A model generated the notes under the pieces. The model saw nothing but the letters and a program-made list of their open reading frames with translations. It was not told the DNA's origin and did not search any database. The position numbers were made by a program, and so were the translations under genes. 33,589 nucleotides of DNA from Mucilaginibacter sp. (GTDB lineage Bacteria > Bacteroidota > Bacteroidia > Sphingobacteriales > Sphingobacteriaceae). The stretch covers positions 1 through 33,589 of the forward strand of contig JAQBOU010000154.1 of assembly GCA_028287865.1 (NCBI GenBank). The letters are read 5' to 3'. Positions 6,129 to 13,433 of the stretch are shown piece by piece (the stretch's first letter is position 1; the number at the start of each line of letters is the position of its first letter).

Positions 6129-7466
6129 ATGGCTATTATAAGCGAAGAGGATTGCCGCATATTAATGAAAAAAGCACTCAGTTTTTCAAAAGCAGATGAG
6201 TGTGAAATTAGCCTGAGCGGTTCTGACGCAGCGAATATCCGCTATGCACGCAATTCGGTTTCTACCAGCGGTGCTATCGGACAAACAAGTATGGTTATTT
6301 CATCGGCCTTTGGCAAAAAGTTAGGGATCGTAACTACTAATGAATATGACGATGTATCCATAGAAAAAGCGGTGCGGCTGTCAGAAAACCTTGCAAAATT
6401 TGCTCCCGAGAACCCTGAATTTATATCCTTTCTGGGCCCTCAGACCTATAGCCCGGCGTCAAACAGCTATGACCAGGCAACCACAGCTATAACACCGGCC
6501 ATGCGTACAGACAAGGTTAGTGAGAGCTTACAAATTGCAAAAGATAACAAGTTAACAGCTGCGGGTTATTTGCAAAACAGTGTTTCGTTTTCGTCAATGA
6601 TGAACTCGCATGGGCTATTTGCATACCATAACGCCACAGATGCCAGTTTTTCCATCACACTGCGTACAGAAGACGGGCAGGGTTCTGGCTATTCAACAAA
6701 AGACTATAACCAGGTAAGCAAGTTGGATACCCTTGCGTTTACAAAGATTGCAGCGCAAAAGGCAACCCGTTCTTCGGGCGCCAGGGCAATTGAACCGGGT
6801 AAATATACCGTTATATTAGAGCCCGCAGCCGGTATTGTATTATTGGAGCAGCTGTATGGCGGTTTAGATGCCAGGACTGCAGATGAAGGCAGGAGCTTTT
6901 TAAGCAAAGCAGGTGGAAAAACCAGGCTCGGCGAAAAATTAGTGGACGAACGTGTCCACATTTATTCTGATCCTTCTAACCCCGAACTACCAACCAGTAG
7001 CTGGGCGGGTGACGGACGCCCGCAGGAAAAACTGAGCTGGATTGAAAAGGGGGTACTTAAAAATCTTACGTATTCCAGGTATTGGGCGCAAAAACAAGGA
7101 GTAAAAGCTATTCCCTCGCCTGATAGCATTATTATGGATGGCTCCGACCTTAGTTTGGAAGATTTAATAAAAGGCACCGAAAAAGGGATACTTGTTACCC
7201 GCTTATGGTATATCCGCGCGGTTGATCCGCAAACTTTGCTTTATACAGGACTAACACGCGACGGAACTTTTTATATAGAAAACGGACAGATTAAATTCCC
7301 GATAAAGAATATGCGTTTTAATGAAAGCCCGGTGATTATGTTAAATAACCTGGATGCGTTAGGCAAGCCGGAGCGTACGGTGAGTGGCGAATCATTTCAA
7401 AGTGCACTCATTCCGCCGATGCGGATAAAAGAGTTTACGTTTACTTCGTTATCAGATGCAGTTTGA
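6129..7466 (+). CDS. TldE/PmbA-family protein, partner of the TldD-like gene
   Basis: A 445-residue PmbA/TldE-like protein. I chose the ATG at 6129 (MAIISEEDCRILMKKALSFS), 7 bp after the TldD stop. An ATG at 6093 in the same frame would overlap the upstream gene and add 12 residues unlike the family. Family features include LSGSDAANIRYARN near the start, PGKYTVILEPAAGIVLLEQL in the middle, and the C-terminal GLTRDGTFYIENGQIKFPIK block. No HExxH motif is present, as expected for the non-catalytic subunit. Unlike its partner it has no signal sequence, so its location relative to an exported TldD is an open question. Confidence 0.88.
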   Translation: MAIISEEDCRILMKKALSFSKADECEISLSGSDAANIRYARNSVSTSGAIGQTSMVISSAFGKKLGIVTTNEYDDVSIEKAVRLSENLAKFAPENPEFISFLGPQTYSPASNSYDQATTAITPAMRTDKVSESLQIAKDNKLTAAGYLQNSVSFSSMMNSHGLFAYHNATDASFSITLRTEDGQGSGYSTKDYNQVSKLDTLAFTKIAAQKATRSSGARAIEPGKYTVILEPAAGIVLLEQLYGGLDARTADEGRSFLSKAGGKTRLGEKLVDERVHIYSDPSNPELPTSSWAGDGRPQEKLSWIEKGVLKNLTYSRYWAQKQGVKAIPSPDSIIMDGSDLSLEDLIKGTEKGILVTRLWYIRAVDPQTLLYTGLTRDGTFYIENGQIKFPIKNMRFNESPVIMLNNLDALGKPERTVSGESFQSALIPPMRIKEFTFTSLSDAV

Positions 7467-7564
7467 TGTTGTTAAGATAACTATTGAAGTAGAGGTTGAA
7501 AATTTCATGCGACAAGCGCTTACCCCCGTCTGAGTGCTTATATTGCTGTTATTGCATTTCAAGT

Positions 7565-8083
7565 TTACTTCGATGCCGTTTTTATTTTGTCGTCTATAGC
7601 CTTAATAGCAGCCAGATGTGCTTTTAAAGTAGGCAGGGTTTGCTGCGCGAACGCCTTAACATCCGGATCTTTACCTGCTATGGCATAAGTTTGAAAAAGG
7701 TATACAGTTGTCCTGTGGTCTGCAACCATCATCTCCACATAGATCCTGTCAAAATCGGCGGCCGAAGCCTGGGAAAGCATCTTGTCGGGCACTACTTCAC
7801 CAATGGCCTTTAGTTTAATTTGATAGCCTTTGGACTTTACCAGGTTCATTAGCTGAGTGTTGGCTTTGGTATGATCGGTTACCATCCTTTTTCCAAAGGA
7901 TTTTATGTCTGCACTTTTACCTTTTTGGATAGCAAGCTTCCCGGATTCAACCTCTTGCAGTCCGCCTATGCTCGCGTGGTTAATAAAATTTAAGGTCGCT
8001 GTATCGGGCTTTGCATTTTGCGCCAGCGACAAATTAAATGAGAGCGCGCCTAAAATGGTCATTAAAATGAATAACTTTTTCAT
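7565..8083 (-). CDS. Secreted DUF4142 protein
   Basis: A 172-residue protein with a signal peptide (MKKLFILMTILGALSFNLSLAQ), then a helical DUF4142 domain. Typical features are the N-terminal TATLNFINHASIGGLQEVESGKLA, MVTDHTKANTQLMNL, and a C-terminal helix with FAQQTLPTLKAHLAAI. DUF4142 is a ferritin-like/four-helix domain of unknown function, common in periplasmic or outer-membrane proteins of Bacteroidetes and Proteobacteria. It stands alone, convergent with the PmbA-like gene and divergent from the DoxX-like gene. Confidence 0.88.
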   Translation of the reverse strand: MKKLFILMTILGALSFNLSLAQNAKPDTATLNFINHASIGGLQEVESGKLAIQKGKSADIKSFGKRMVTDHTKANTQLMNLVKSKGYQIKLKAIGEVVPDKMLSQASAADFDRIYVEMMVADHRTTVYLFQTYAIAGKDPDVKAFAQQTLPTLKAHLAAIKAIDDKIKTASK

Positions 8084-8301
8084 AGTTGTTTTTGTTTAAC
8101 GTATGAGTGGGATGGAGTGTCCGCAATCAATACATAAGGAACAAGGACCGTAAATCTTTGTTTCTTTAAAGTTAAAATTTAAGTATATTGCACTATATTG
8201 CATTAAATCGCAGGTATGTAGGCGGTGGCGACATGCACAAACAGCGGTATTTGGCAATAAAATATTCCTGAAATGCGTTAAATAATTAATAATTCCAGGT
8301 G

Positions 8302-8760
8302 ATGGGCACGAACATGAAAATGCTGGAAAAAATACGGGGTTGGGGTAGCCAACACCCAAAATTGCTAAGCTATCTTAGGATTGCGTTAGGCCTGATACTC
8401 GTTTGGAAAGGAATAGCGTTTACATCAAACCTGGATGTACTGGCCCATTTCCTGAGAGTTTCCGGGTTAACTGATCAAATAGGAGCCTCTGTTTCTATTA
8501 CGCTGATTGCCCAGCTCATTATTATTTTGCATCTCTTTGGCGGTGTTTGTATTGCCTTAGGTATACATACCCGTTTATTCTGTCTGTTGAATTTGCCGGC
8601 GCTGATAGGTGCTGTACTTTTAGTAAACCTGCGCCAAAATATATCGAAACCTTATTTCGAGTTCTGGTTATCGTTAATTGTTCTCCTGGCTATCGTCTTC
8701 TTTTTAATCGAAGGTGATGAACCTGACGTTGAACCCGACACTAAAAAAGCCATTGAATGA
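8302..8760 (+). CDS. DoxX-like integral membrane protein
   Basis: About 152 residues with four hydrophobic segments (roughly LLSYLRIALGLILVWKGIAF, ITLIAQLIIILHLFGGVCIAL, LLNLPALIGAVLLV and WLSLIVLLAIVFFLI) and an acidic C-terminal tail. The first-helix pattern RIALGLILVWKG and the second-helix HLFGGVCIALGIHTR fit the DoxX/SURF4-like family. Starts at ATG 8302, 8314 or 8320 are all possible; a GTG lies just upstream. Function in this family ranges from quinol-linked to unknown, so none is assigned here. Confidence 0.75.
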   Translation: MGTNMKMLEKIRGWGSQHPKLLSYLRIALGLILVWKGIAFTSNLDVLAHFLRVSGLTDQIGASVSITLIAQLIIILHLFGGVCIALGIHTRLFCLLNLPALIGAVLLVNLRQNISKPYFEFWLSLIVLLAIVFFLIEGDEPDVEPDTKKAIE

Positions 8761-8817
8761 TGAATGGTATTCACTGTTAAAACCATAAATTTATTGCTGC
8801 TTTAGCAGTCCGGATCA

Positions 8818-9945
8818 TCAGGATTTTTTCATCAAAAAACGCTTTCTCAGCCATTCCCGCACCGGTTCGTCATACAGTTTAAGACAGGCATAGGCGATAG
8901 CAATAGCAACAATAAACAGGAGTAAACCAACCGGCAAACCCTGTTCCTTCGGTACCTTATTGTTTGCCACCCATGCAATATAAAGATAGATCAACGGATA
9001 ATGCGTAATGTAAAGCGGGTAGGAGATACCTCCTAAAAACCTGCATATTTTAATCGGCAATTTCGCCGTCAGGCTGCCGCCTGCACCAATGGAAACAATC
9101 AATGGGAAAAGAATGATGATACAGAATGATTCATACAGCCCGTTCATCCACAGGTGTTCACTGCCGCCAATCCTGGGAACAAACAGGATTGCAACGATCA
9201 GCAGGCTGCATACGGTAAAAGCATTTTTAATATGGATCAGTTTTCCCATACGTGAAAGCAAAACTCCTGCAAAGAATGGGTAAAGCAAACGGGTAAACCC
9301 GATATTCAGCTGCGTTTTATCAATACTCCACCCGCCTATAACATCGCCCTGGGGGCCAAATACCGTGTAATTTATCAGTAAACAAGCCGATACGATCACA
9401 AATATGGCCAGCATTGTATTAGAAAATTTGCGGATAAACAGCGCATACAGGATATTGGCGATATATTCGAAAAATAACGACCACGCCGGTCCGTTCAACG
9501 GGTGCATTTCCTGCCAGCCGCGGATGTCCATCGATGGGAGCAAAGGCACCAGTGTAAAGCCCACCACCATAACCAACAGCATTTTCCAGAGGGGCGTTGC
9601 GCTGATGAGCGGAAACATGCCGCAGCTTTGAAAATAAAAAAGCGCCGCGCCAATTATACTTCCCATAATAACCATTGGCTGCAAACGGATAAGGCGGCGT
9701 TTGTAAAAATCCCATTGGGTCATTTTCCCCCAGCGGTCATCATAAGCATAAGCCACCACAAAGCCCGATAATAGAAAAAAGAAATCTACCGCCAAATAGC
9801 CATGATTAATAAGCTGGTTGAAACGATTACCTGAATAAGTTTCAAAAACATGAAAGGCTACTACCAAAAGAGCGGCCACGCCACGCAATCCGTCCAGGAT
9901 CTCATAGTGGCTTTTCGATTCAAGATACGCGGGAGTTTTAGTCAT
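8818..9945 (-). CDS. Acyltransferase family 3 membrane protein (OafA/YrhL-like)
   Basis: 375 residues from the ATG at 9945; an upstream in-frame ATG at 10005 would add a hydrophobic 20-residue extension. The start of the domain, HYEILDGLRGVAALLVVAFH, contains the conserved acyltransferase-3 His. It is followed by YLAVDFFFLLSGFVVAYAY and KRRLIRLQP, then about ten membrane segments. Such enzymes transfer acyl groups to sugars of surface polysaccharides, lipopolysaccharide or other periplasmic acceptors. There is no periplasmic SGNH domain and no neighbouring polysaccharide genes, so the acceptor is unknown. Confidence 0.88.
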   Translation of the reverse strand: MTKTPAYLESKSHYEILDGLRGVAALLVVAFHVFETYSGNRFNQLINHGYLAVDFFFLLSGFVVAYAYDDRWGKMTQWDFYKRRLIRLQPMVIMGSIIGAALFYFQSCGMFPLISATPLWKMLLVMVVGFTLVPLLPSMDIRGWQEMHPLNGPAWSLFFEYIANILYALFIRKFSNTMLAIFVIVSACLLINYTVFGPQGDVIGGWSIDKTQLNIGFTRLLYPFFAGVLLSRMGKLIHIKNAFTVCSLLIVAILFVPRIGGSEHLWMNGLYESFCIIILFPLIVSIGAGGSLTAKLPIKICRFLGGISYPLYITHYPLIYLYIAWVANNKVPKEQGLPVGLLLFIVAIAIAYACLKLYDEPVREWLRKRFLMKKS

Positions 9946-10139
9946 TGACAGGTAAAGTAAGCATAATTGGATAAAGGCAATTGTTTGGTTGATGATTCTG
10001 CGCACTAACGTAACAGAACCTGAATTGTAAATATACTTTTATTTGCTAAAAACGCAAGTTGTCAGTCCAGGTAATTTTTTAACAGAATAACTTTTTTTGA
10101 AACGATTTGTTAGCTTAAAGAAAGTCTTTATAAAAAATT

Positions 10140-10616
10140 ATGGCAGAAAGTAAAATATTAGCATGCAGTAAACTAATGGCCGATCAAAAGCTAACGATAG
10201 CCTTTGCTGAAAGCGCCACGGCCGGCTGGTTATGCTCTGAATTTGCCCTGGCGCCGGAATCCGGGCAAGTGCTGAAGGGTGGCATTACCTGTTATGACGC
10301 CTCTTTAAAAGAAACACTATTGAAAGTACCGCATTCGGTTATTGAGCAGTTTACACCCGAATCCCAGCAAGTTACGGATGAGCTGGCAAAACGCTTGAAC
10401 AACTTAATTCCTGCCGATATCCTGGTGGCAGTTACCGGCTTAACTACGCCGGGCGGCAGCGAAACCCCCGAAAAGCCCGTAGGAACGATGTTCGTATCTG
10501 CATTGATCAAGGGACGTTTGGTTAGCTTGCGGCAGGTATTTAACGGCTCGTGCGAAGAAGTTATTCAACAAACAATCCAGGCTGCTGCCGAAATGCTGAT
10601 CCGGGAACTATCCTGA
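10140..10616 (+). CDS. pncC: CinA C-terminal domain protein, nicotinamide-nucleotide amidohydrolase-like
   Basis: 158 residues that match only the C-terminal domain of CinA (the PncC form). Motifs are FAESATAGWLCSEFA with the conserved Ser25 and Thr27 of the ESxTxG signature, GGITCYDASLKETLL, and VAVTGLTTPGG. PncC hydrolyses nicotinamide mononucleotide to nicotinate mononucleotide in NAD recycling. The glycine-rich signature is ATAG instead of the more usual C/A-T-G-G, which could affect activity. It is a single gene, convergent with the KGG stress protein. The gene symbol rests on domain content, not on tested activity. Confidence 0.85.
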   Translation: MAESKILACSKLMADQKLTIAFAESATAGWLCSEFALAPESGQVLKGGITCYDASLKETLLKVPHSVIEQFTPESQQVTDELAKRLNNLIPADILVAVTGLTTPGGSETPEKPVGTMFVSALIKGRLVSLRQVFNGSCEEVIQQTIQAAAEMLIRELS

Positions 10617-10647
10617 CAGTGCAGAAAATGATAAGATCACTTATAGA

Positions 10648-10679
10648 TATGAAGCTATCCCCCTTGAGATAGCTTCATA
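10648..10679. terminator. Palindromic stem-loop between convergent genes
   Basis: A perfect 12-bp stem, TATGAAGCTATC (10648-10659) and GATAGCTTCATA (10668-10679), with an 8-nt loop. It lies between the converging pncC-like and KGG genes. There is no strong T-tract on either side, so bidirectional termination or 3'-end protection is inferred from position and symmetry. Confidence 0.5.
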
Positions 10680-10689
10680 AGGTACGATG

Positions 10690-10995
10690 TTAATGCTGGC
10701 CGCCTTTTCGCCCGGCTTCCCTGGCTTCTTTAGAATCGAACTCATGCGCATGACCTGACTCATGGGCTGCTTTGCCACCCTTGCTTGCAATTTCGCGTTG
10801 CTTTTCGTCATCCATGGCAGCAAAGCCCCTGTTGGAACTGCTATCGCTGTTCCCCTGGGTTTCCTGGCTGTTACCACGATTTTCATTGCTGTTTTCCTGG
10901 TTCTCCTGGCGGTTGCCGCGGTTTTCGTGTTGGCTTCCCTGGCCCTTCTGATTTTTGTCTTCCCGGTTTCCCTGTGTTTTTTGATTAGTTGCCAT
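10690..10995 (-). CDS. KGG-repeat general stress protein with N/Q-rich N-terminus
   Basis: A 101-residue, very hydrophilic protein. The C-terminal half carries two stress-type KGG motifs: MDDEKQREIASKGGKAAHES and KEAREAGRKGGQH. This matches the Stress-induced bacterial acidophilic repeat (KGG) family that includes GsiB, small proteins induced by desiccation, osmotic or general stress. The first 55 residues are a low-complexity Asn/Gln/Gly/Glu stretch built from loose repeats of the type GNRQENQ and GNSQETQ. The DNA here is correspondingly repetitive, so length may vary between strains. Apparent plus-strand frames over this gene are its shadow. Confidence 0.88.
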   Translation of the reverse strand: MATNQKTQGNREDKNQKGQGSQHENRGNRQENQENSNENRGNSQETQGNSDSSSNRGFAAMDDEKQREIASKGGKAAHESGHAHEFDSKEAREAGRKGGQH

Positions 10996-11095
10996 TTCGT
11001 TAAATTTAAAGTTTATAAATTGTTTTGACTACTATATCTTCTATAATTGCCATGCCGTGGGATCCGATAATTTAATTAAAAGTTAAATTGTTAAC

Positions 11096-11194
11096 ATGCA
11101 GGAACTTACGTTGCCGCCGGCTACCTTATTGATTTTAGGCAGTATTTTAGCTATAACACTACTGTATACGATTGAAAGCAGCAGTGTATGTTAA
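11096..11194 (+). CDS. Possible 32-residue single-span membrane peptide
   Basis: A short ATG-to-TAA frame: MQELTLPPATLLILGSILAI then TLLYTIESSSVC. The middle (about residues 9-24) is hydrophobic enough to span a membrane, with a polar Ser-rich, Cys-ending tail. It lies alone in the 413-bp gap between the KGG gene and the next minus-strand gene, divergent from KGG. Nothing else supports it, and chance frames of this size are common. The rest of the gap holds only the terminator and repeat listed next. Confidence 0.25.
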   Translation: MQELTLPPATLLILGSILAITLLYTIESSSVC

Positions 11195-11285
11195 TTAATA
11201 AAATTTGATATGTCGTAGAAGGAAAATATCAATACGGTCCCATTTTTTAAACCTTGCGTGTTTGATCTGTTGGGGCGGTCAGAAC

Positions 11286-11310
11286 AAAAAAGTCTCAAGA
11301 TTCGACTTTT
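11286..11310 (-). terminator. Intrinsic terminator of the gene at 11409-11720
   Basis: On the minus strand the stem is AAAAGTC...GACTTTT, ending in a run of six T. It sits about 100 bp past the minus-strand stop codon. The sequence between the arms (CGAATCTTGA on the minus strand) is related to the CGAAAG-loop terminators found elsewhere in the window. Confidence 0.6.
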
Positions 11311-11324
11311 CGATCCCAAGAAAG

Positions 11325-11348
11325 CAATTGGTTCCAAATTTTTTTCTT
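11325..11348. repeat. 24-bp exact direct repeat, copy 1
   Basis: An identical 24-base sequence, beginning CAATTGGTTCCAAA and ending in a T-rich run with CTT, occurs here and at 12445-12468. The two copies flank a 1.1-kb block with the two small monooxygenase-like genes. The core TTGG-TT-CCAA is palindromic. Confidence 0.6.
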
Positions 11349-11408
11349 GAATAGGTTGCCGGGGAATTGAATCTTAGTCTTCCTTGTGCCGAAAAGTAAC
11401 CAGGATCA

Positions 11409-11720
11409 TCATAATTCGAAACCTTCAATCAAAATTATCTTTTCCACCGAATTGTTTTTCATTTCGATAAAATCTAAGCGCTTCGGATCATTTTTATAAC
11501 CCTCAAAATCAGCTTTGCTGCCAAAGGTTACTAAATGGATCTCGTAGGGCAATTCGCGGCTGCTTTCAACAAATGCACTTTTATCGGGCCTTACGCGATA
11601 AACCAGATCCCCGTTATGTCCCTTCAACAAGGGTAATACTTTTTCCTCGAAAGCGTGGAATTCTTGCTCGCATCCCGGCTTTACAAAAATAAGTTGCGTG
11701 TAATAAATCATTTTGGTCAT
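11409..11720 (-). CDS. Small dimeric alpha/beta-barrel protein (DUF1330/ABM-like)
   Basis: A 103-residue protein of the ferredoxin-like dimeric barrel type. It has an N-terminal strand MIYYTQLIFVKPGCEQEFHA, a helix FEEKVLPLLKG, then strands around LVYRVRP and YEIHLVTFGSKADFEGY, and a C-terminal IEKIILIE-like strand. The order and spacing resemble DUF1330 and antibiotic-biosynthesis-monooxygenase-like proteins. No catalytic residues can be named. The start could also be the ATG three codons later (11711). It stands alone with a terminator downstream. Confidence 0.7.
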   Translation of the reverse strand: MTKMIYYTQLIFVKPGCEQEFHAFEEKVLPLLKGHNGDLVYRVRPDKSAFVESSRELPYEIHLVTFGSKADFEGYKNDPKRLDFIEMKNNSVEKIILIEGFEL

Positions 11721-12026
11721 GACAAGGTGAGTTGGGTAGTTTAATTTACAATTACTTACAATAAAATATAAAAATACTCAAATATGAAGCTGAATAAGTA
11801 AAAAGCCCAGGGAAATCGCTTTTAAAGATTTATCGCTGGTTTTGGCTGAAGCGCCATTTTAATTAATTGTTATTTTTCCGCCCCATAAATGGGAAGAAAT
11901 GATTTTAGATATTTGCTTGCTTGCATTTCATTGCCGTTTCGCATCAGCCAACGGTTAAAATCGAAGCGACTAAACGGCTTTAGCCAAAATTTATACGCTT
12001 AGTATCTTAAACGCGATTTCCTAGGT
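11721..12026. other. Gene-free interval
   Basis: No coding frame with a recognisable product lies between the two small barrel-protein genes. The interval is AT-rich, and the only structured element is the terminator at its right end (12027-12060). Confidence 0.5.
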
Positions 12027-12060
12027 AAAAAGCCTCAGATCTTTCGACTTAAGGCTTCTG
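12027..12060 (-). terminator. Intrinsic terminator with GNRA loop after the ABM gene
   Basis: On the minus strand AGCCT...AGGCT forms the outer stem, followed by TTTTT. The apex is AAGTC-GAAA-GAT, a C-GAAA-G tetraloop. It lies 36 bp after the stop of the minus-strand gene ending at 12096. Same family as the copies at 21975 and 29747. Confidence 0.7.
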
Positions 12061-12095
12061 AGTTAGAGCTGTCAATCTACATAAAACTAACACAT

Positions 12096-12389
12096 TTATT
12101 TTATAGCTAAGAGTTCTACTTTTTCAATGACAGGATCTTTGGCTAAAAGCGCAGCTGCATTTGCCATCAGTGCTTTCGCTATTTCGCCGTTCAGGTGAGC
12201 CTGCCTGCCTTGTTCGGTTTCAAATGTATCGAATATACCAAACGTTGAAGGCCCTAATTGCAAAGCGTACCACCGTACAGTATCGGGCTCTGCCTCTGCC
12301 AATGGTAAAGCACTTTTTAAAAAAGCCAGTACCTCGTTTTCTTTGCCGGGTTTCGCCTCCACCCTTGCTAACAATGCAAATTTTTCCAT
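12096..12389 (-). CDS. Antibiotic biosynthesis monooxygenase (ABM) domain protein, putative quinol monooxygenase
   Basis: A 97-residue single ABM domain. It starts MEKFALLARVEAKPGKENEV, continues with a helix FLKSALPLAEAE and strands TVRWYALQLGPSTFGIFDTF, and ends with helices EQGRQAHLNGEIAKALMAN and the last strand VIEKVELLA. YgiN-like members oxidise quinols without a cofactor, and many others are uncharacterised. A weak promoter candidate on the minus strand has TTG, then 20 bp, then TAAATTAT, just upstream. It is monocistronic, bounded by a GNRA-loop terminator. Confidence 0.88.
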   Translation of the reverse strand: MEKFALLARVEAKPGKENEVLAFLKSALPLAEAEPDTVRWYALQLGPSTFGIFDTFETEQGRQAHLNGEIAKALMANAAALLAKDPVIEKVELLAIK

Positions 12390-12444
12390 GATCGATGTTT
12401 TTGATTATATAATTTAGAGATATAATATTATACAGGCAAGTGAT

Positions 12445-12468
12445 CAATTGGTTCCAAATTTTTTTCTT
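12445..12468. repeat. 24-bp exact direct repeat, copy 2
   Basis: Identical to 11325-11348, in the same orientation. It lies upstream of the ABM gene. The following stretch to 12719 contains no gene and no further structure I can name, except a weak 5-bp hairpin (CTGTT-ATCAA-AACAG) just before the metal-efflux operon. Confidence 0.6.
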
Positions 12469-12719
12469 ATTGTTGGCCTGGTTTTAAAGAAGAGGAACTT
12501 CACCTATAGACAGCAACCAAGGACGATTTAAATAACTTGTTGGTGCCATAATTCCCCAAAAACCAAGACTGATCCACGTGAGTGAGTTCCAAAACAACTC
12601 GGATTTCCTATGTTTATTTATGAGACCCGGCGATTTCCTTTAGCGATATTTAGTATATTATAAGGAAAAATAAACATCAAAGATTAAAAACTGTTATCAA
12701 AACAGGTTAATACTTGTAT

Positions 12720-12974
12720 ATGAATAAAATTAATATTCCTGTCATTTTTTTGCTGGCAAGTTTAGCGACAGCTAATTTTTTTACCTTTGAGGCTCGCGCT
12801 GCAAGCGGGAAAAACGATGAGCAGCAATGGGAAAGCGGCCACCAAACAAACAGCCTCAAAAAATCCCATAAAATAAAAAAGCGGCGAAAAACTGACACCA
12901 ATCAATCAATGTGGTCAATTTCAAGGAAGGGGGATATGAACAAAACCCAACCTTTAAAAAGTAATAAACATTAA
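12720..12974 (+). CDS. Small exported basic protein at the head of the metal-efflux operon
   Basis: 84 residues from the ATG at 12720 (a TTG two codons upstream is less likely). A signal peptide (MNKINIPVIFLLASLATANF and on to EARA) is followed by a very polar, strongly basic mature part with KKSHKIKKRRKT. It has no Cys and few His, so direct metal binding by the usual motifs is not apparent. It is 12 bp upstream of the next gene. I do not recognise the family. Its place as first gene suggests a role at the envelope tied to the pump. Confidence 0.6.
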   Translation: MNKINIPVIFLLASLATANFFTFEARAASGKNDEQQWESGHQTNSLKKSHKIKKRRKTDTNQSMWSISRKGDMNKTQPLKSNKH

Positions 12975-12986
12975 TGCTCCGGGCAT

Positions 12987-13367
12987 ATGCGAATTAAGAT
13001 AGCGAGATATTTATTAATATTTTTCCTGGCTCAAAGTACCCAGCTGGGAGAGGTATTTAAAGCGCCGCTATTAATCGTTCATTTTTTTCAGCACAAGAGA
13101 TTGTACCCCGGAACAACCGTCTACGGATTTATAAAAATGCATTATATCGATAAAACCGTTATCGACGCAGATTATGCCCAGGATATGCAGCTGCCTTTTA
13201 AAGCCATTGATAATCATTTTTTAACTATCCAGCTGTCCTTGCCACCTGCATTTATTAAAATAAATACCAGTATTTCCTCTCACAAAAATATCAAACTCCT
13301 TAATCCACCGGCCGACTACGCCTGTTCGGTGATTAATAAAATTTTCCAGCCACCAAAATTAGCTTAA
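12987..13367 (+). CDS. Conserved exported protein of unknown function upstream of the CzcA-type pump
   Basis: A 126-residue protein with an N-terminal hydrophobic segment (IARYLLIFFLAQST). The body contains the pattern QLGEVFKAPLLIVHFFQHK, then FIKMHYIDKTVIDADYAQDM and QLPFKAID, and ends IFQPPKLA. I recognise this arrangement (KLPLL-EH..H, MHY....V.DADY..DM.LPFK) as that of unnamed proteins often next to CusA/CzcA pumps in Bacteroidetes. Several conserved His and Asp residues could bind a metal ion, which is inference. A small hairpin follows before the pump gene. Confidence 0.72.
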   Translation: MRIKIARYLLIFFLAQSTQLGEVFKAPLLIVHFFQHKRLYPGTTVYGFIKMHYIDKTVIDADYAQDMQLPFKAIDNHFLTIQLSLPPAFIKINTSISSHKNIKLLNPPADYACSVINKIFQPPKLA

Positions 13368-13386
13368 GCATTATTGATTTTATTGG

Positions 13387-13405
13387 AGCTGTTTATTGAA
13401 CAGCT
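13387..13405 (+). other. Small hairpin in the leader of the pump gene
   Basis: AGCTGTT-TATTG-AACAGCT lies in the 66-bp gap between the small exported protein gene and the pump gene. There is no T-tract. It might tune expression between operon genes, which is inference. Confidence 0.35.
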
Positions 13406-13433
13406 ATTATGAATTATTGTTAAGCTAATTAAT

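Noticed and set aside
10762..11028. Two plus-strand frames over the KGG gene, one hydrophobic
   Set aside because: They are antisense to a repetitive gene. The hydrophobicity arises from the reverse complement of Asn/Gln-rich codons.
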